Origin: JANNHK01 sp031404355
GTDB lineage: Bacteria; Actinomycetota; Acidimicrobiia; IMCC26256; PALSA-610
Assembly (NCBI GenBank): GCA_031404355.1
Contig: JANNHK010000453.1
Location: forward strand, 1 to 9,045
Length of the DNA stretch: 9,045 nt
Direction of reading: 5' to 3'
The notes below the pieces were generated by a model. That model searched no databases. It saw only the letters and a program-made list of their open reading frames with translations, and was not told the DNA's origin. Shown piece by piece: positions 1 to 6,098 of the stretch (position 1 is the first letter of the stretch; each line of letters begins with the position of its first letter). Both the position numbers and the translations under genes were made by a program.

Positions 1-492
1 GTGCCGCGCAACGCGAGCGACTTCCGGCTGGTGAGCAAGCAGGCGTACGAGGCGTTCAACCAGCTCGACGAACGCAACCGCATGGTGCGCGCCATGTGGG
101 GGTGGCTCGGCTTCAAGTCGATCGGTGTCGAGTACGAACGGCTCGAACGGGCGGGCGGCAACTCGAAGTTCCGCCCGTTCGCCACCGCGGGCTTCGCGGT
201 GCGGGGCATCCTCGGCAGCTCGTACACGCCCCTCAAGCTGATCCCCATCCTCGGGGCGTCGCTCTCGCTGCTCTCCTTCGCGGCCCTCGGCGGCATCGTC
301 ATCCGGGCGTTGTTCTTCGGCGTGCCCTTCCCGGGTTTCGGCACGATCATGTCGGTGACGCTGCTGATGTTCGGCTTCCTCTTCCTGTTGCTGGGCGTCG
401 TCAGCGAATACATCGGGATGATCTTCGAGGAATCACGCCGCCGCCCTGGTTTCCTCGTCCGCGAGGTTCACGGCCTCGACAACGAGAACTGA
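1..492 (+). CDS. Family-2 glycosyltransferase, polyprenyl-phosphate sugar synthase type (GtrB/ArnC/DPM1-like), 3' part
   Basis: Only the C-terminal 163 codons are in the window. The GTG at position 1 is most likely an internal valine, because the catalytic GT-A domain that should precede this part is absent and must lie upstream. Visible features: a PRNASDFRL stretch (about residues 2-10 of the visible part) matching the conserved xNxGDFRLxxR block of the DPM/GtrB group; an ERNRMVRAMWGWLGF segment (about 24-38) matching the usual E-x-x-R-x-x-R-G-x-x-x-W-x-G-F block; a PLKL motif (77-80) just before two hydrophobic helices (about 79-105 and 112-140); and the C-terminal signature EYIGMIFEESRRRPGFLV (136-153). 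Members of this family move a sugar from a nucleotide donor to undecaprenyl or other polyprenyl phosphate on the cytoplasmic face. The product then serves as donor for membrane GT-C enzymes, which fits the polytopic proteins elsewhere in the window. The sugar cannot be read from this part. The FkbM gene follows after 29 bases on the same strand. Confidence 0.88.
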   Translation: MPRNASDFRLVSKQAYEAFNQLDERNRMVRAMWGWLGFKSIGVEYERLERAGGNSKFRPFATAGFAVRGILGSSYTPLKLIPILGASLSLLSFAALGGIVIRALFFGVPFPGFGTIMSVTLLMFGFLFLLLGVVSEYIGMIFEESRRRPGFLVREVHGLDNEN

Positions 493-507
493 TTGACCGT
501 TCTGACT

Positions 508-513
508 GAGGGG
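508..513 (+). promoter_or_regulatory. Ribosome binding site supporting the TTG start at 522
   Basis: GAGGGG lies 8 bases before the TTG at 522. It is the best Shine-Dalgarno match in the 29-base gap, and no ATG or GTG start in this frame gives as good a fit. A second GAGG (515-518) is only 3 bases from the TTG and is less suitable. Confidence 0.6.
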
Positions 514-521
514 CGAGGTCG

Positions 522-1448
522 TTGATCGAAACTGCCAAGCAGGTCCTGCTCGCACACCCACAGCTGCTCGCCGCCACGGCGAGCGTTGTCTGCGTGCGTA
601 GCGGAGCGCGGGTCTGGTGGGCGCGCAAAGACGAGCGGTTCGTCGTCCGCAAGGGTGACTCTGACGTACTTCTCGCGCGGCGGCATGGCGCGTACGTGCC
701 CGATCTGATGAAGAACTTCGAGATGATGACCGAGGGCATTCACCCCGTCGTGCGCAATGGCCGACGCGTCTACGACTTCACGGCACCGGCAATGCATGAC
801 CTCGCCGATGGGACGCGATGGTCGTTTCCCGGGCTCCCCGAGGTCGACGCGACGAGCGACCACTACATCGAGATGCTCGGTGTCGGCCCCGGTCATGTCG
901 TGTGGGACATCGGCGCGTACTCGGGTCGGTCGACGAAGGCGTTTGCGGATGCAGTCGGCGAAACGGGCCGGGTCATAGCCGTTGAAGCCGACCCTGGGTG
1001 TTTCGCGTGCTTGTGTGAAAACCTTGGGCCCGTCGACTTTCCCACGGTCGAACTCGTGAACGCGGCGCTGTGGGCTGACGACGGCACTGTCGAGTTTCAG
1101 GCGGAGGCCAATCAAGGCTCGACCGTCGCGAGCGCCTCGAGGCGCGACAGCAATGTCATCGAGGTCCAGGCGCTCACTCCGGAGAGTCTCTTCAAACAGA
1201 CTGAATGCGACCGTGTGGATGCGGTGAAGATCGACATCGAAGGCGCTGAGTACAGCGTCGTACCCGCGTTCGCGTCGTTGCTCGGCTCCGTGCGCCCCGC
1301 GTTTGTGCTCGAGGTGCACAAGGATGTCGACGGGAAGATCAACGTCGACAAGCTCATCGATTTCTTCCGGGCCCAAGATTACGACGCGTACGCGATCTCG
1401 CAGCCCGAGCAGAGCCCGTTCCCGCTCCTGCTGGCAAAGCCTCGTTAG
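522..1448 (+). CDS. FkbM-family SAM-dependent methyltransferase
   Basis: 308 residues from a TTG start. FkbM-family enzymes are class I SAM methyltransferases that usually O-methylate sugar or polyketide hydroxyls, and they are common in surface-glycan clusters. SAM motif I is VWDIGAYSGRSTKAFA at residues 127-142, in the G-A-Y-S-G form common in this family. The second strand is VIAVEADP (151-158), with E155 placed to bind the ribose. The hallmark FkbM block AVKIDIEGAEY is at 234-244, followed by FVLEVHKD (261-268). The N-terminal 110 residues, with an RRHGAYVPDLMKNFEMM segment at 53-69, resemble the lead-in often found before the FkbM core. No signal peptide or membrane helix is visible, so it should act in the cytoplasm. 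It lies 29 bases after the GT2 gene and is probably co-transcribed with it. Its TAG stop interlocks with the stop of the opposing methyltransferase gene. The acceptor, presumably a sugar of the local glycan, is inferred. Confidence 0.9.
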   Translation: MIETAKQVLLAHPQLLAATASVVCVRSGARVWWARKDERFVVRKGDSDVLLARRHGAYVPDLMKNFEMMTEGIHPVVRNGRRVYDFTAPAMHDLADGTRWSFPGLPEVDATSDHYIEMLGVGPGHVVWDIGAYSGRSTKAFADAVGETGRVIAVEADPGCFACLCENLGPVDFPTVELVNAALWADDGTVEFQAEANQGSTVASASRRDSNVIEVQALTPESLFKQTECDRVDAVKIDIEGAEYSVVPAFASLLGSVRPAFVLEVHKDVDGKINVDKLIDFFRAQDYDAYAISQPEQSPFPLLLAKPR

Positions 1449-2671
1449 GGGCGCGGGATCCGCACGAGGCGGTTCGTGAGGCCCAGCGCCGCGCACGAGT
1501 TGAGAATCGACGCTTCGTGGTGGATCGACGTGATCACGATCGGTTCCGACGAGCCGACGATCTTGGCCGGGTCGACGATCGGCGCGCCGCGCAAGTGCAA
1601 GCCGTGCTTCTGCGGTGAACCGTCGACGATGGCGACGACTGGTACCCGCTCCAACACAGTCGAGCTCAGCAGTTTCATCGAAAGCTGACCCGCACCCCAC
1701 ACGATGACGCCGTCGGCGTCGCCGACTTCTGCGGTCAGGTGCGCGTCGATCTTCGCCATCAGCGCGGCCGACGCGTCGATGTAGCGGGCGATGCCGGCGT
1801 CGAGCGCCTTGTCGAACTCGAGGTCGTCGGTGTTGCCGACCGTTTCGACCCGGCGCCACAGGCCTCGGACGACGGGATACGGGTCGTTGGCCGAACACAT
1901 CACGGTGTTGTGCTCGGCGACGATCTTCTCGAATCCCTGGGTCGCCATGAACCGGTCGAGCAGCCCGAGCGAAAAATGGTTGATGTGCTCGGTGTTGAAG
2001 TCGTGGTACGGGGCGACGAGGTGGTCGACGTAGTGCTCGGCATCGGGCACTTCGAGGTAGACGTACCCGCCCGGTTTCGTCAGTGCCCGCATGGAGACGA
2101 CGGCGGCGCGCACTTCTCCCAAGTGTTCAAGCACATGAGAAAGTGCGACGACTGCGAACTGCCCGACACCGTCGGGTGGGGTAATGAACGAACCTGTGAT
2201 CGCCTCGACACCGTGCACGCGGGTGGTGGTCGCGGTCGCGACCGGCGACGGGTCGAGCCCGACGAGTTCGTTCCATCCGAGCTTCTTGAGGTAGCCGAGG
2301 AGCGACCCGGTCGCGCAGCCGGCGTCGAGCACCCGCAACGATCGGTCACCGAGCTTCGCGTCGAGCCAGGCTGCGGTTGCCTGCAACCGGTCGAGGTCCC
2401 ATTGCGCTTCGGGGGGCGTCTCGTCCTCGGCGTCGCCCGAACCGTAGAGCGTCGTGTCCGCGTACTTCGAGTGCTCCTCGTACGACTTGTCGAGCTCCTC
2501 TTGGTTCGTGGGAATGTCGCTGAACACGAATCCGCACCGGTCGCAGGACACGATGTCGACCACGTCTTCGACGCCCAGCTCGTCGACCGCGGCGAAGGTC
2601 TGTGTGTGCAACACACGCCCGTGGGGGGCGGTGCACAGCGGGCACGGACGGAGCAGGGTCTTGGCAGGCAT
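1445..2671 (-). CDS. Class I SAM methyltransferase with N-terminal zinc-binding domain and C-terminal Rossmann-like domain (sugar C-methyltransferase type)
   Basis: 408 residues, ATG start. Three parts are visible. (1) A four-cysteine zinc knuckle: CPLC at 10-13 and CDRC at 43-46. (2) A SAM-binding core: motif I LDAGCATGSLL (115-125), acidic D140 in GLDPSP, LEHL (181-184), PGGYVYLEVPD (200-210) and TEHINHFS (227-234). (3) A C-terminal domain with VIVWGAGQLS (322-331) and VAIVDGSPQKHG (346-357), like a second small nucleotide-binding fold. This order matches the zinc-binding, methyltransferase and C-terminal domains of the NDP-ketosugar C-methyltransferases (TcaB9/TylC3 type). Those enzymes add a methyl group to carbon 3 of a keto-deoxysugar. 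The Glu-His pair (E228-H229) matches the recalled catalytic pair of that group, but the tyrosine usually just before it is not seen (N226-T227 here), so the exact reaction is uncertain. AGGA (2682-2679) lies 7 bases before the ATG and overlaps the upstream gene's TAG stop, so translation is probably coupled to the SDR gene. Confidence 0.87.
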   Translation of the reverse strand: MPAKTLLRPCPLCTAPHGRVLHTQTFAAVDELGVEDVVDIVSCDRCGFVFSDIPTNQEELDKSYEEHSKYADTTLYGSGDAEDETPPEAQWDLDRLQATAAWLDAKLGDRSLRVLDAGCATGSLLGYLKKLGWNELVGLDPSPVATATTTRVHGVEAITGSFITPPDGVGQFAVVALSHVLEHLGEVRAAVVSMRALTKPGGYVYLEVPDAEHYVDHLVAPYHDFNTEHINHFSLGLLDRFMATQGFEKIVAEHNTVMCSANDPYPVVRGLWRRVETVGNTDDLEFDKALDAGIARYIDASAALMAKIDAHLTAEVGDADGVIVWGAGQLSMKLLSSTVLERVPVVAIVDGSPQKHGLHLRGAPIVDPAKIVGSSEPIVITSIHHEASILNSCAALGLTNRLVRIPRP

Positions 2672-2678
2672 GCAGTGG

Positions 2679-2682
2679 TCCT
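2679..2682 (-). promoter_or_regulatory. Ribosome binding site of the zinc-finger methyltransferase gene, overlapping the upstream stop codon
   Basis: On the minus strand AGGA lies 7 bases before the ATG at 2671 and shares bases with the TAG stop (2683-2681) of the preceding SDR gene. Only 9 bases separate the two genes. This supports both the chosen ATG and coupled translation. Confidence 0.55.
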
Positions 2683-3721
2683 AGTGAGATCGGGTATGGA
2701 ACGAAAGCGTACGGGTGATCGCGTCGTCGAGGCCGACTCGGTTGGCGAGGCCCAGTTCACCCTGGGCCCGTTTCACGCTGGGCACGTAGCGCTCCGGGAG
2801 GCGGTCCGGGCCGGGTGTGCCCCGCACCTCGACCGGAACCGGTGGCGACGCGAGCACCCCGATCCGTGCCGCGAGGTTGCGGATGTCGACTTCCTCGTCG
2901 GAGCCGACGTTGTACGCCCGCCCGGGGGCGCCTCGCACCAACAACGCGAGCATCCACACCACGAGATCGGTTGGGTACTGGTACGAGCGGAACGGAGTGC
3001 CGTCTCCACCCACGACGATGGGACCGCCGGCGAGCGCGTCGCGCACGAAGTTGCCGGCGGCGAAGTGCGCATCGAGCGGGAGGTACGGACCGAGAAACGC
3101 GAACAGACGACCGTTCACGACGTCGAGCCGTTCCGCCGCGGTGCTGATCGCACCGAGCAGCTCGGCCAGTCGTTTGGCTTCGTGGTACGCGTTGGCCGGG
3201 GCCAACGGGTCGGGCGCTCCGGTGAAGTCCTCGGGCACGTGCGAGAGCTCGGGTGGCTGGCGGCCGTACACCGCGCCGGAACTGGTGAACAGCATGCGTA
3301 CACGCCCCCACGACTCCGCGCGCTCGATCACAGCGCGCATGCCGTCGACGACCGTGTCGATCATCGTCAGCGGTGTCGCGTTGTTGAGGGCGGCACTGGC
3401 CGGTGTGGCTGCGTGCACGACGAAGTCGGCCGTGGGGGTGGCGGGCAGTGGTTCGAGCATGTCACCTACGACGAACGTGAACCGTTCGTGCGCCGCGACC
3501 GCCGGCATGCGCGCCCCAGCGGCCTGCGGATCGCGCGTCACCACGTCGACCGCGAGTCCGAGCTGGAGATGGTCGTCGGCCCACGCGAGCGCTTCCATAA
3601 GCCAGGTCCCGACGAACCCGGTCCCACCCGTGACGAACAGTCGCGTGGCGCGCAGGGCTTCGAGGTCGTCGCGCGCGACTTCGATGATCTCGTCGAGGTC
3701 GTGGGCGAGCGGGTGACTCAC
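2681..3721 (-). CDS. NAD(P)-dependent epimerase/dehydratase, extended SDR family (nucleotide-sugar modifying)
   Basis: 346 residues from a GTG start. A Rossmann fold begins with TGGTGFVG (31-38, the GxxGxxG dinucleotide motif). It is followed by GDM (86-88), HAAT (103-106), TSSGAVYG (146-153, catalytic Ser) and Y179-H-E-A-K183 (the catalytic YxxxK pair). The substrate half shows GRLFAFLGPYLPLDAHFAAG (204-223), GDGTPFRSYQYPTDL (239-253), NVGSDEE (271-277) and RYVPSVKRAQGELG (311-324), all typical of extended SDRs acting on NDP-sugars. The active-site strand reads TSSGAVYG, not the T-D-E-V-Y-G of dTDP-glucose 4,6-dehydratases. I therefore favour an epimerase, reductase or decarboxylase role over 4,6-dehydratase, without naming a substrate. 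The first 25 residues form an extra N-terminal helix before the fold. The GTG overlaps the TGA of the upstream membrane-protein gene as GTGA, and GGGAG (3731-3727) sits 5 bases before it. Cytoplasmic; it may supply the substrate of the neighbouring methyltransferase. Confidence 0.9.
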   Translation of the reverse strand: MSHPLAHDLDEIIEVARDDLEALRATRLFVTGGTGFVGTWLMEALAWADDHLQLGLAVDVVTRDPQAAGARMPAVAAHERFTFVVGDMLEPLPATPTADFVVHAATPASAALNNATPLTMIDTVVDGMRAVIERAESWGRVRMLFTSSGAVYGRQPPELSHVPEDFTGAPDPLAPANAYHEAKRLAELLGAISTAAERLDVVNGRLFAFLGPYLPLDAHFAAGNFVRDALAGGPIVVGGDGTPFRSYQYPTDLVVWMLALLVRGAPGRAYNVGSDEEVDIRNLAARIGVLASPPVPVEVRGTPGPDRLPERYVPSVKRAQGELGLANRVGLDDAITRTLSFHTRSH

Positions 3722-6036
3722 GGCAGCTCCCGATACTCAGGGTTCACGCGTTCGGCCGTTGGTTCGAACACGCGGAATCGGAGGTCGCGCGGATCCGTCG
3801 GTATTTCTGCGCGCGGCGCGTCGCTGGTCAGCGTGATGTCGACCTCGTCGTCGGGGACTGCGACCTCGAACTCGACGACGGTCCCGTCGGTGGTGATCGT
3901 CTCGGTCTGCTCCATGCCCGGTCCGGTGATCACGAGGTCGTACTCGCCGCCCTCGACCGCGGCACCGGCCGAGAACCGCACGCGCACCTTCTCGCCGTCG
4001 GCGCCGAACGATTGCACCCGCAACACGGCCGAGTCGCCGTCGGCCCACGCGTAGGTACCTTCGGGGATTTGCTCGGGCCCGTAGAAGCCGGGGCCGAATC
4101 GCACCCGGCTCGGGTCGGTGATCGCGGCCGCTTCGTTCTCGACCTTCTCGGTACCGAGCCGGTCGACGAGTTCGTCTCGCAGCGGTCGGGCGTCGAACAG
4201 TGCGAGCCGACCCGTTCCGTCGGTGAGTACCGGCGGCCCGAACACGGCCACGAGCCCCGCCTCCACGTCGGCCAGTTCCGGTCCGTAGCCGTACCGGTCG
4301 AGCCAGACGCCGTCGAAACCGGCGGCGGCGATCGCTTCGGCCTGCTTTTCGGCGGTGAGCTTCGCCAGCCGCTGCTGCCAGTAGTCCTGGCGGCCCTTCA
4401 CGCCGCCGTAGCTCCACGTCAGCGTGTCGGAGTGGAGATACCCGCGCAGATGGTCGTAGTCGGTCATGCGGTTCACGGGTGGATTCTCCGGGAACGGCAC
4501 GAACGGAAGTTGGAAGATCGACGCGTCGGCGCCGAGTTCGGCCTCGATCCCTTCGACGAAGTCGCGATCGTTGCCCCACTGGTCGGCCGTCGCGTCGTAC
4601 GACGGAAAGACCTGCGCCGGGGTCATGTCGAGCAGTCCGACGACGACGATCGCCGCGGCGGCGCCGACGACGGCCAGTTGTGGCATCGACACGCGCTCGC
4701 GCGCCCGGTCGAACGTCATGCCGAACGCAGCCAGCGCGCAGAACGCGATCACGACCGAGATGCGGCTCCACGCGCGGATCTCGGTCAGGTCGCCGACGAC
4801 GCCGAGCACGAACGCCAGGCCGCCAGTTGTGCCCAGGAGAAACGCGATGCCGGCGATGACCGCGAGCGGCCCGAGGCGGCCGGCCGGCTTGCCGCGCAGC
4901 GCGCGCACGACCACCGTTCCGAACAACAGGATCAGACCGACGACCGCGATGATGCCGAGTGCTTCGGTGCGCTCGCCGGTCAGCGCGACCTGTTGCGCAT
5001 CGGCCTGCCACTGCGAGAGTGCGTCGATGCGGTGCCCGCGTACGGGCAACAACATGTCGGAGAGCTTCAGCGAATAGAACTCGACGCTGTACAGCCCGCG
5101 CGTGACGATGTCGTTTTCCCCGTGCCGGCGCTGAAACATGACGACGGGGAGGTACTGCGCAACGAGCACCGCGAAGCCGAGCCCGATGAACACGCCGAAC
5201 GACAGGGCCGGTCGCAGCTTGCCGGCTTTCAACGCGATCACGATCGCGACGAGACCACCGATCAAACAGAAGAAGATGGCGTAGTAGAGGCCCGTCGTCA
5301 CCGCGAGCACGGTGATCGCCAGCGCGGCGAGCACCGGCGGCTGCTTCAGCCAGTCCCACCAAGGTCGCCAGGCGCGGCCGGCCGGCAGCGGGGGAACGAG
5401 CGGGCGGTCGCCGAGTTGGCGCGCGAAGAACGCGACCCACAACGGTACGGCGAAGTACGAGGCGAGGAACAGGTGCCCGGGCCCGTGCTGGAAGTGGTAC
5501 GGCAGGAACGCGTACAGCAGCGAGATCATCACGGCCGCGACGCGCCCGATCGCGAGCATGCGGCCGGCGATGTAGGCGCCCACGAACACCGTCAGGTACG
5601 AACCGAAGAAGAAGAGGTTGAGCACCAGCCCGGGATCGCGGAACAGCGAGCCGAGTCCGAACAGCTCGAGCACGTGGCCCGCGTCGCCCACCGGCGGGTA
5701 GTCGTGCAGATCCTGGCCCCACGGCGCACCGAGCTGTGGGGTCTCGACGAACCACCCGCGCAGCTGAATGTTGCGCGTGGCCGCCATGGCCAGGTTGGAG
5801 TCCCCGGAGTACAGCATCGGGACCCGGGGATGCAGACTGAGCAGGTCGTAGAACACGACCAGCACCAGCACGGCGACGGTCAGCCCGATCCCGATGGCAA
5901 CGGCGTCGGGCCCGAACTGGCGGCGGAGCTTCGTGCGGCGCCGCGGTGGCCGTTCGTCGGCTTCGGGTGCGGGATCCTCGCGGAGGGTGCCCCCGACTAC
6001 CGCCACGGGTGCGCGAGCCTGGTCTTCGGAGGCCAC
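3718..6036 (-). CDS. Polytopic membrane protein with about 10 helices and a long soluble C-terminal part; putative GT-C-like glycosyltransferase
   Basis: 772 residues if translation begins at the GTG at 6036. The frame stays open to a TTG at 6111, with a further GTG at 6048. I prefer 6036 or 6048 because the TTG would overlap the divergent gene's start, and its only upstream GGAG abuts the codon. A charged, proline- and arginine-rich cytoplasmic tail (about 1-44) is followed by a first helix (45-67). A large loop then carries YSGDS (76-80, D79) and WGQDLHD (106-112). Further helices lie at about 135-158, 163-180, 188-207, 233-267 (probably two), 274-301, 359-380, 387-413, 421-441 and 453-471. 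An acidic residue in the first external loop is the general layout of GT-C enzymes. The last 300 residues look extracytoplasmic: a mixed region with FQLPFVPFPE (508-517) and SYGG (542-545), then a strand-rich, acidic segment from about 635 resembling a beta-sandwich. I do not recognise a named family with confidence. A YfhO-like or other lipid-linked sugar transferase is possible. First gene of its operon. Confidence 0.82.
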   Translation of the reverse strand: MASEDQARAPVAVVGGTLREDPAPEADERPPRRRTKLRRQFGPDAVAIGIGLTVAVLVLVVFYDLLSLHPRVPMLYSGDSNLAMAATRNIQLRGWFVETPQLGAPWGQDLHDYPPVGDAGHVLELFGLGSLFRDPGLVLNLFFFGSYLTVFVGAYIAGRMLAIGRVAAVMISLLYAFLPYHFQHGPGHLFLASYFAVPLWVAFFARQLGDRPLVPPLPAGRAWRPWWDWLKQPPVLAALAITVLAVTTGLYYAIFFCLIGGLVAIVIALKAGKLRPALSFGVFIGLGFAVLVAQYLPVVMFQRRHGENDIVTRGLYSVEFYSLKLSDMLLPVRGHRIDALSQWQADAQQVALTGERTEALGIIAVVGLILLFGTVVVRALRGKPAGRLGPLAVIAGIAFLLGTTGGLAFVLGVVGDLTEIRAWSRISVVIAFCALAAFGMTFDRARERVSMPQLAVVGAAAAIVVVGLLDMTPAQVFPSYDATADQWGNDRDFVEGIEAELGADASIFQLPFVPFPENPPVNRMTDYDHLRGYLHSDTLTWSYGGVKGRQDYWQQRLAKLTAEKQAEAIAAAGFDGVWLDRYGYGPELADVEAGLVAVFGPPVLTDGTGRLALFDARPLRDELVDRLGTEKVENEAAAITDPSRVRFGPGFYGPEQIPEGTYAWADGDSAVLRVQSFGADGEKVRVRFSAGAAVEGGEYDLVITGPGMEQTETITTDGTVVEFEVAVPDDEVDITLTSDAPRAEIPTDPRDLRFRVFEPTAERVNPEYRELP
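3727..3731 (-). promoter_or_regulatory. Ribosome binding site supporting the GTG start of the SDR gene
   Basis: GGGAG on the minus strand lies 5 bases before the GTG at 3721, inside the end of the upstream gene. Together with the 4-base GTGA overlap (3721-3718) it indicates translational coupling and fixes the start. Confidence 0.6.
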
Positions 6037-6098
6037 GGCGTCACCCACGCGGCGCGATCGTACTGCCGCCAGCAATAATGAACGGAAGGGAGGGGCAG
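6037..6098. promoter_or_regulatory. Divergent intergenic region with probable promoters for both operons
   Basis: This is the only place in the window where two operons diverge, and it contains a small A/T-rich patch in very GC-rich DNA. On the plus strand AATAAT (6074-6079) matches the -10 consensus at five of six positions, but no good -35 lies 16-18 bases upstream. On the minus strand CATTAT (6080-6075) is a four-of-six match, with GCGACA (6105-6100) 19 bases upstream as a weak -35. The promoters would overlap back to back. I see no clear operator palindrome. The call rests mainly on gene layout and the start choices made for the flanking genes. Confidence 0.35.
6084..6095 (+). promoter_or_regulatory. 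Strong purine-rich ribosome binding site for the GTG at 6099
   Basis: The run GGAAGGGAGGGG ends 3 bases before the GTG at 6099 and contains several suitably spaced Shine-Dalgarno matches (for example AAGGGAGG, 5 bases from the GTG). The in-frame ATG at 6078 has no such element ahead of it, so this site decides the start in favour of GTG 6099. Confidence 0.65.

Noticed and set aside
1..3. GTG at position 1 as a genuine start codon
   Set aside because: The residues that follow belong to the middle of a GT2 enzyme, so the true start is upstream of the window.
1463..1478. Possible terminator hairpin CACGA/TCGTG with a 6-base loop just after the FkbM stop
   Set aside because: The stem is only 5 pairs, there is no T run, and it lies inside the opposing coding region. 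Such short inverted repeats are common by chance in GC-rich DNA.
468..1898. 476-codon minus-strand open frame
   Set aside because: It lies opposite the FkbM gene, whose SAM and FkbM motifs are intact, and crosses into another frame of the minus-strand methyltransferase. Its composition is very Arg-rich, with no motif.
1739..4054. 771-codon plus-strand open frame
   Set aside because: It is antisense to the zinc-finger methyltransferase, the SDR gene and the end of the membrane-protein gene, all of which have clear family motifs. Its product is Arg/His/Gly/Val-rich with no recognisable domain. Long antisense frames are expected in GC-rich coding DNA.
4012..6078. 688-codon plus-strand open frame
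   Set aside because: It is antisense to the large membrane protein. The product is a run of Arg, His, Glu and Gln without motifs, while the minus-strand reading shows regular membrane helices and operon overlap.
6078..6080. ATG as the start of the 6099-7625 gene
   Set aside because: No Shine-Dalgarno sequence precedes it, and it falls within the -10-like patch. GTG 6099 has a strong purine-rich site directly upstream.
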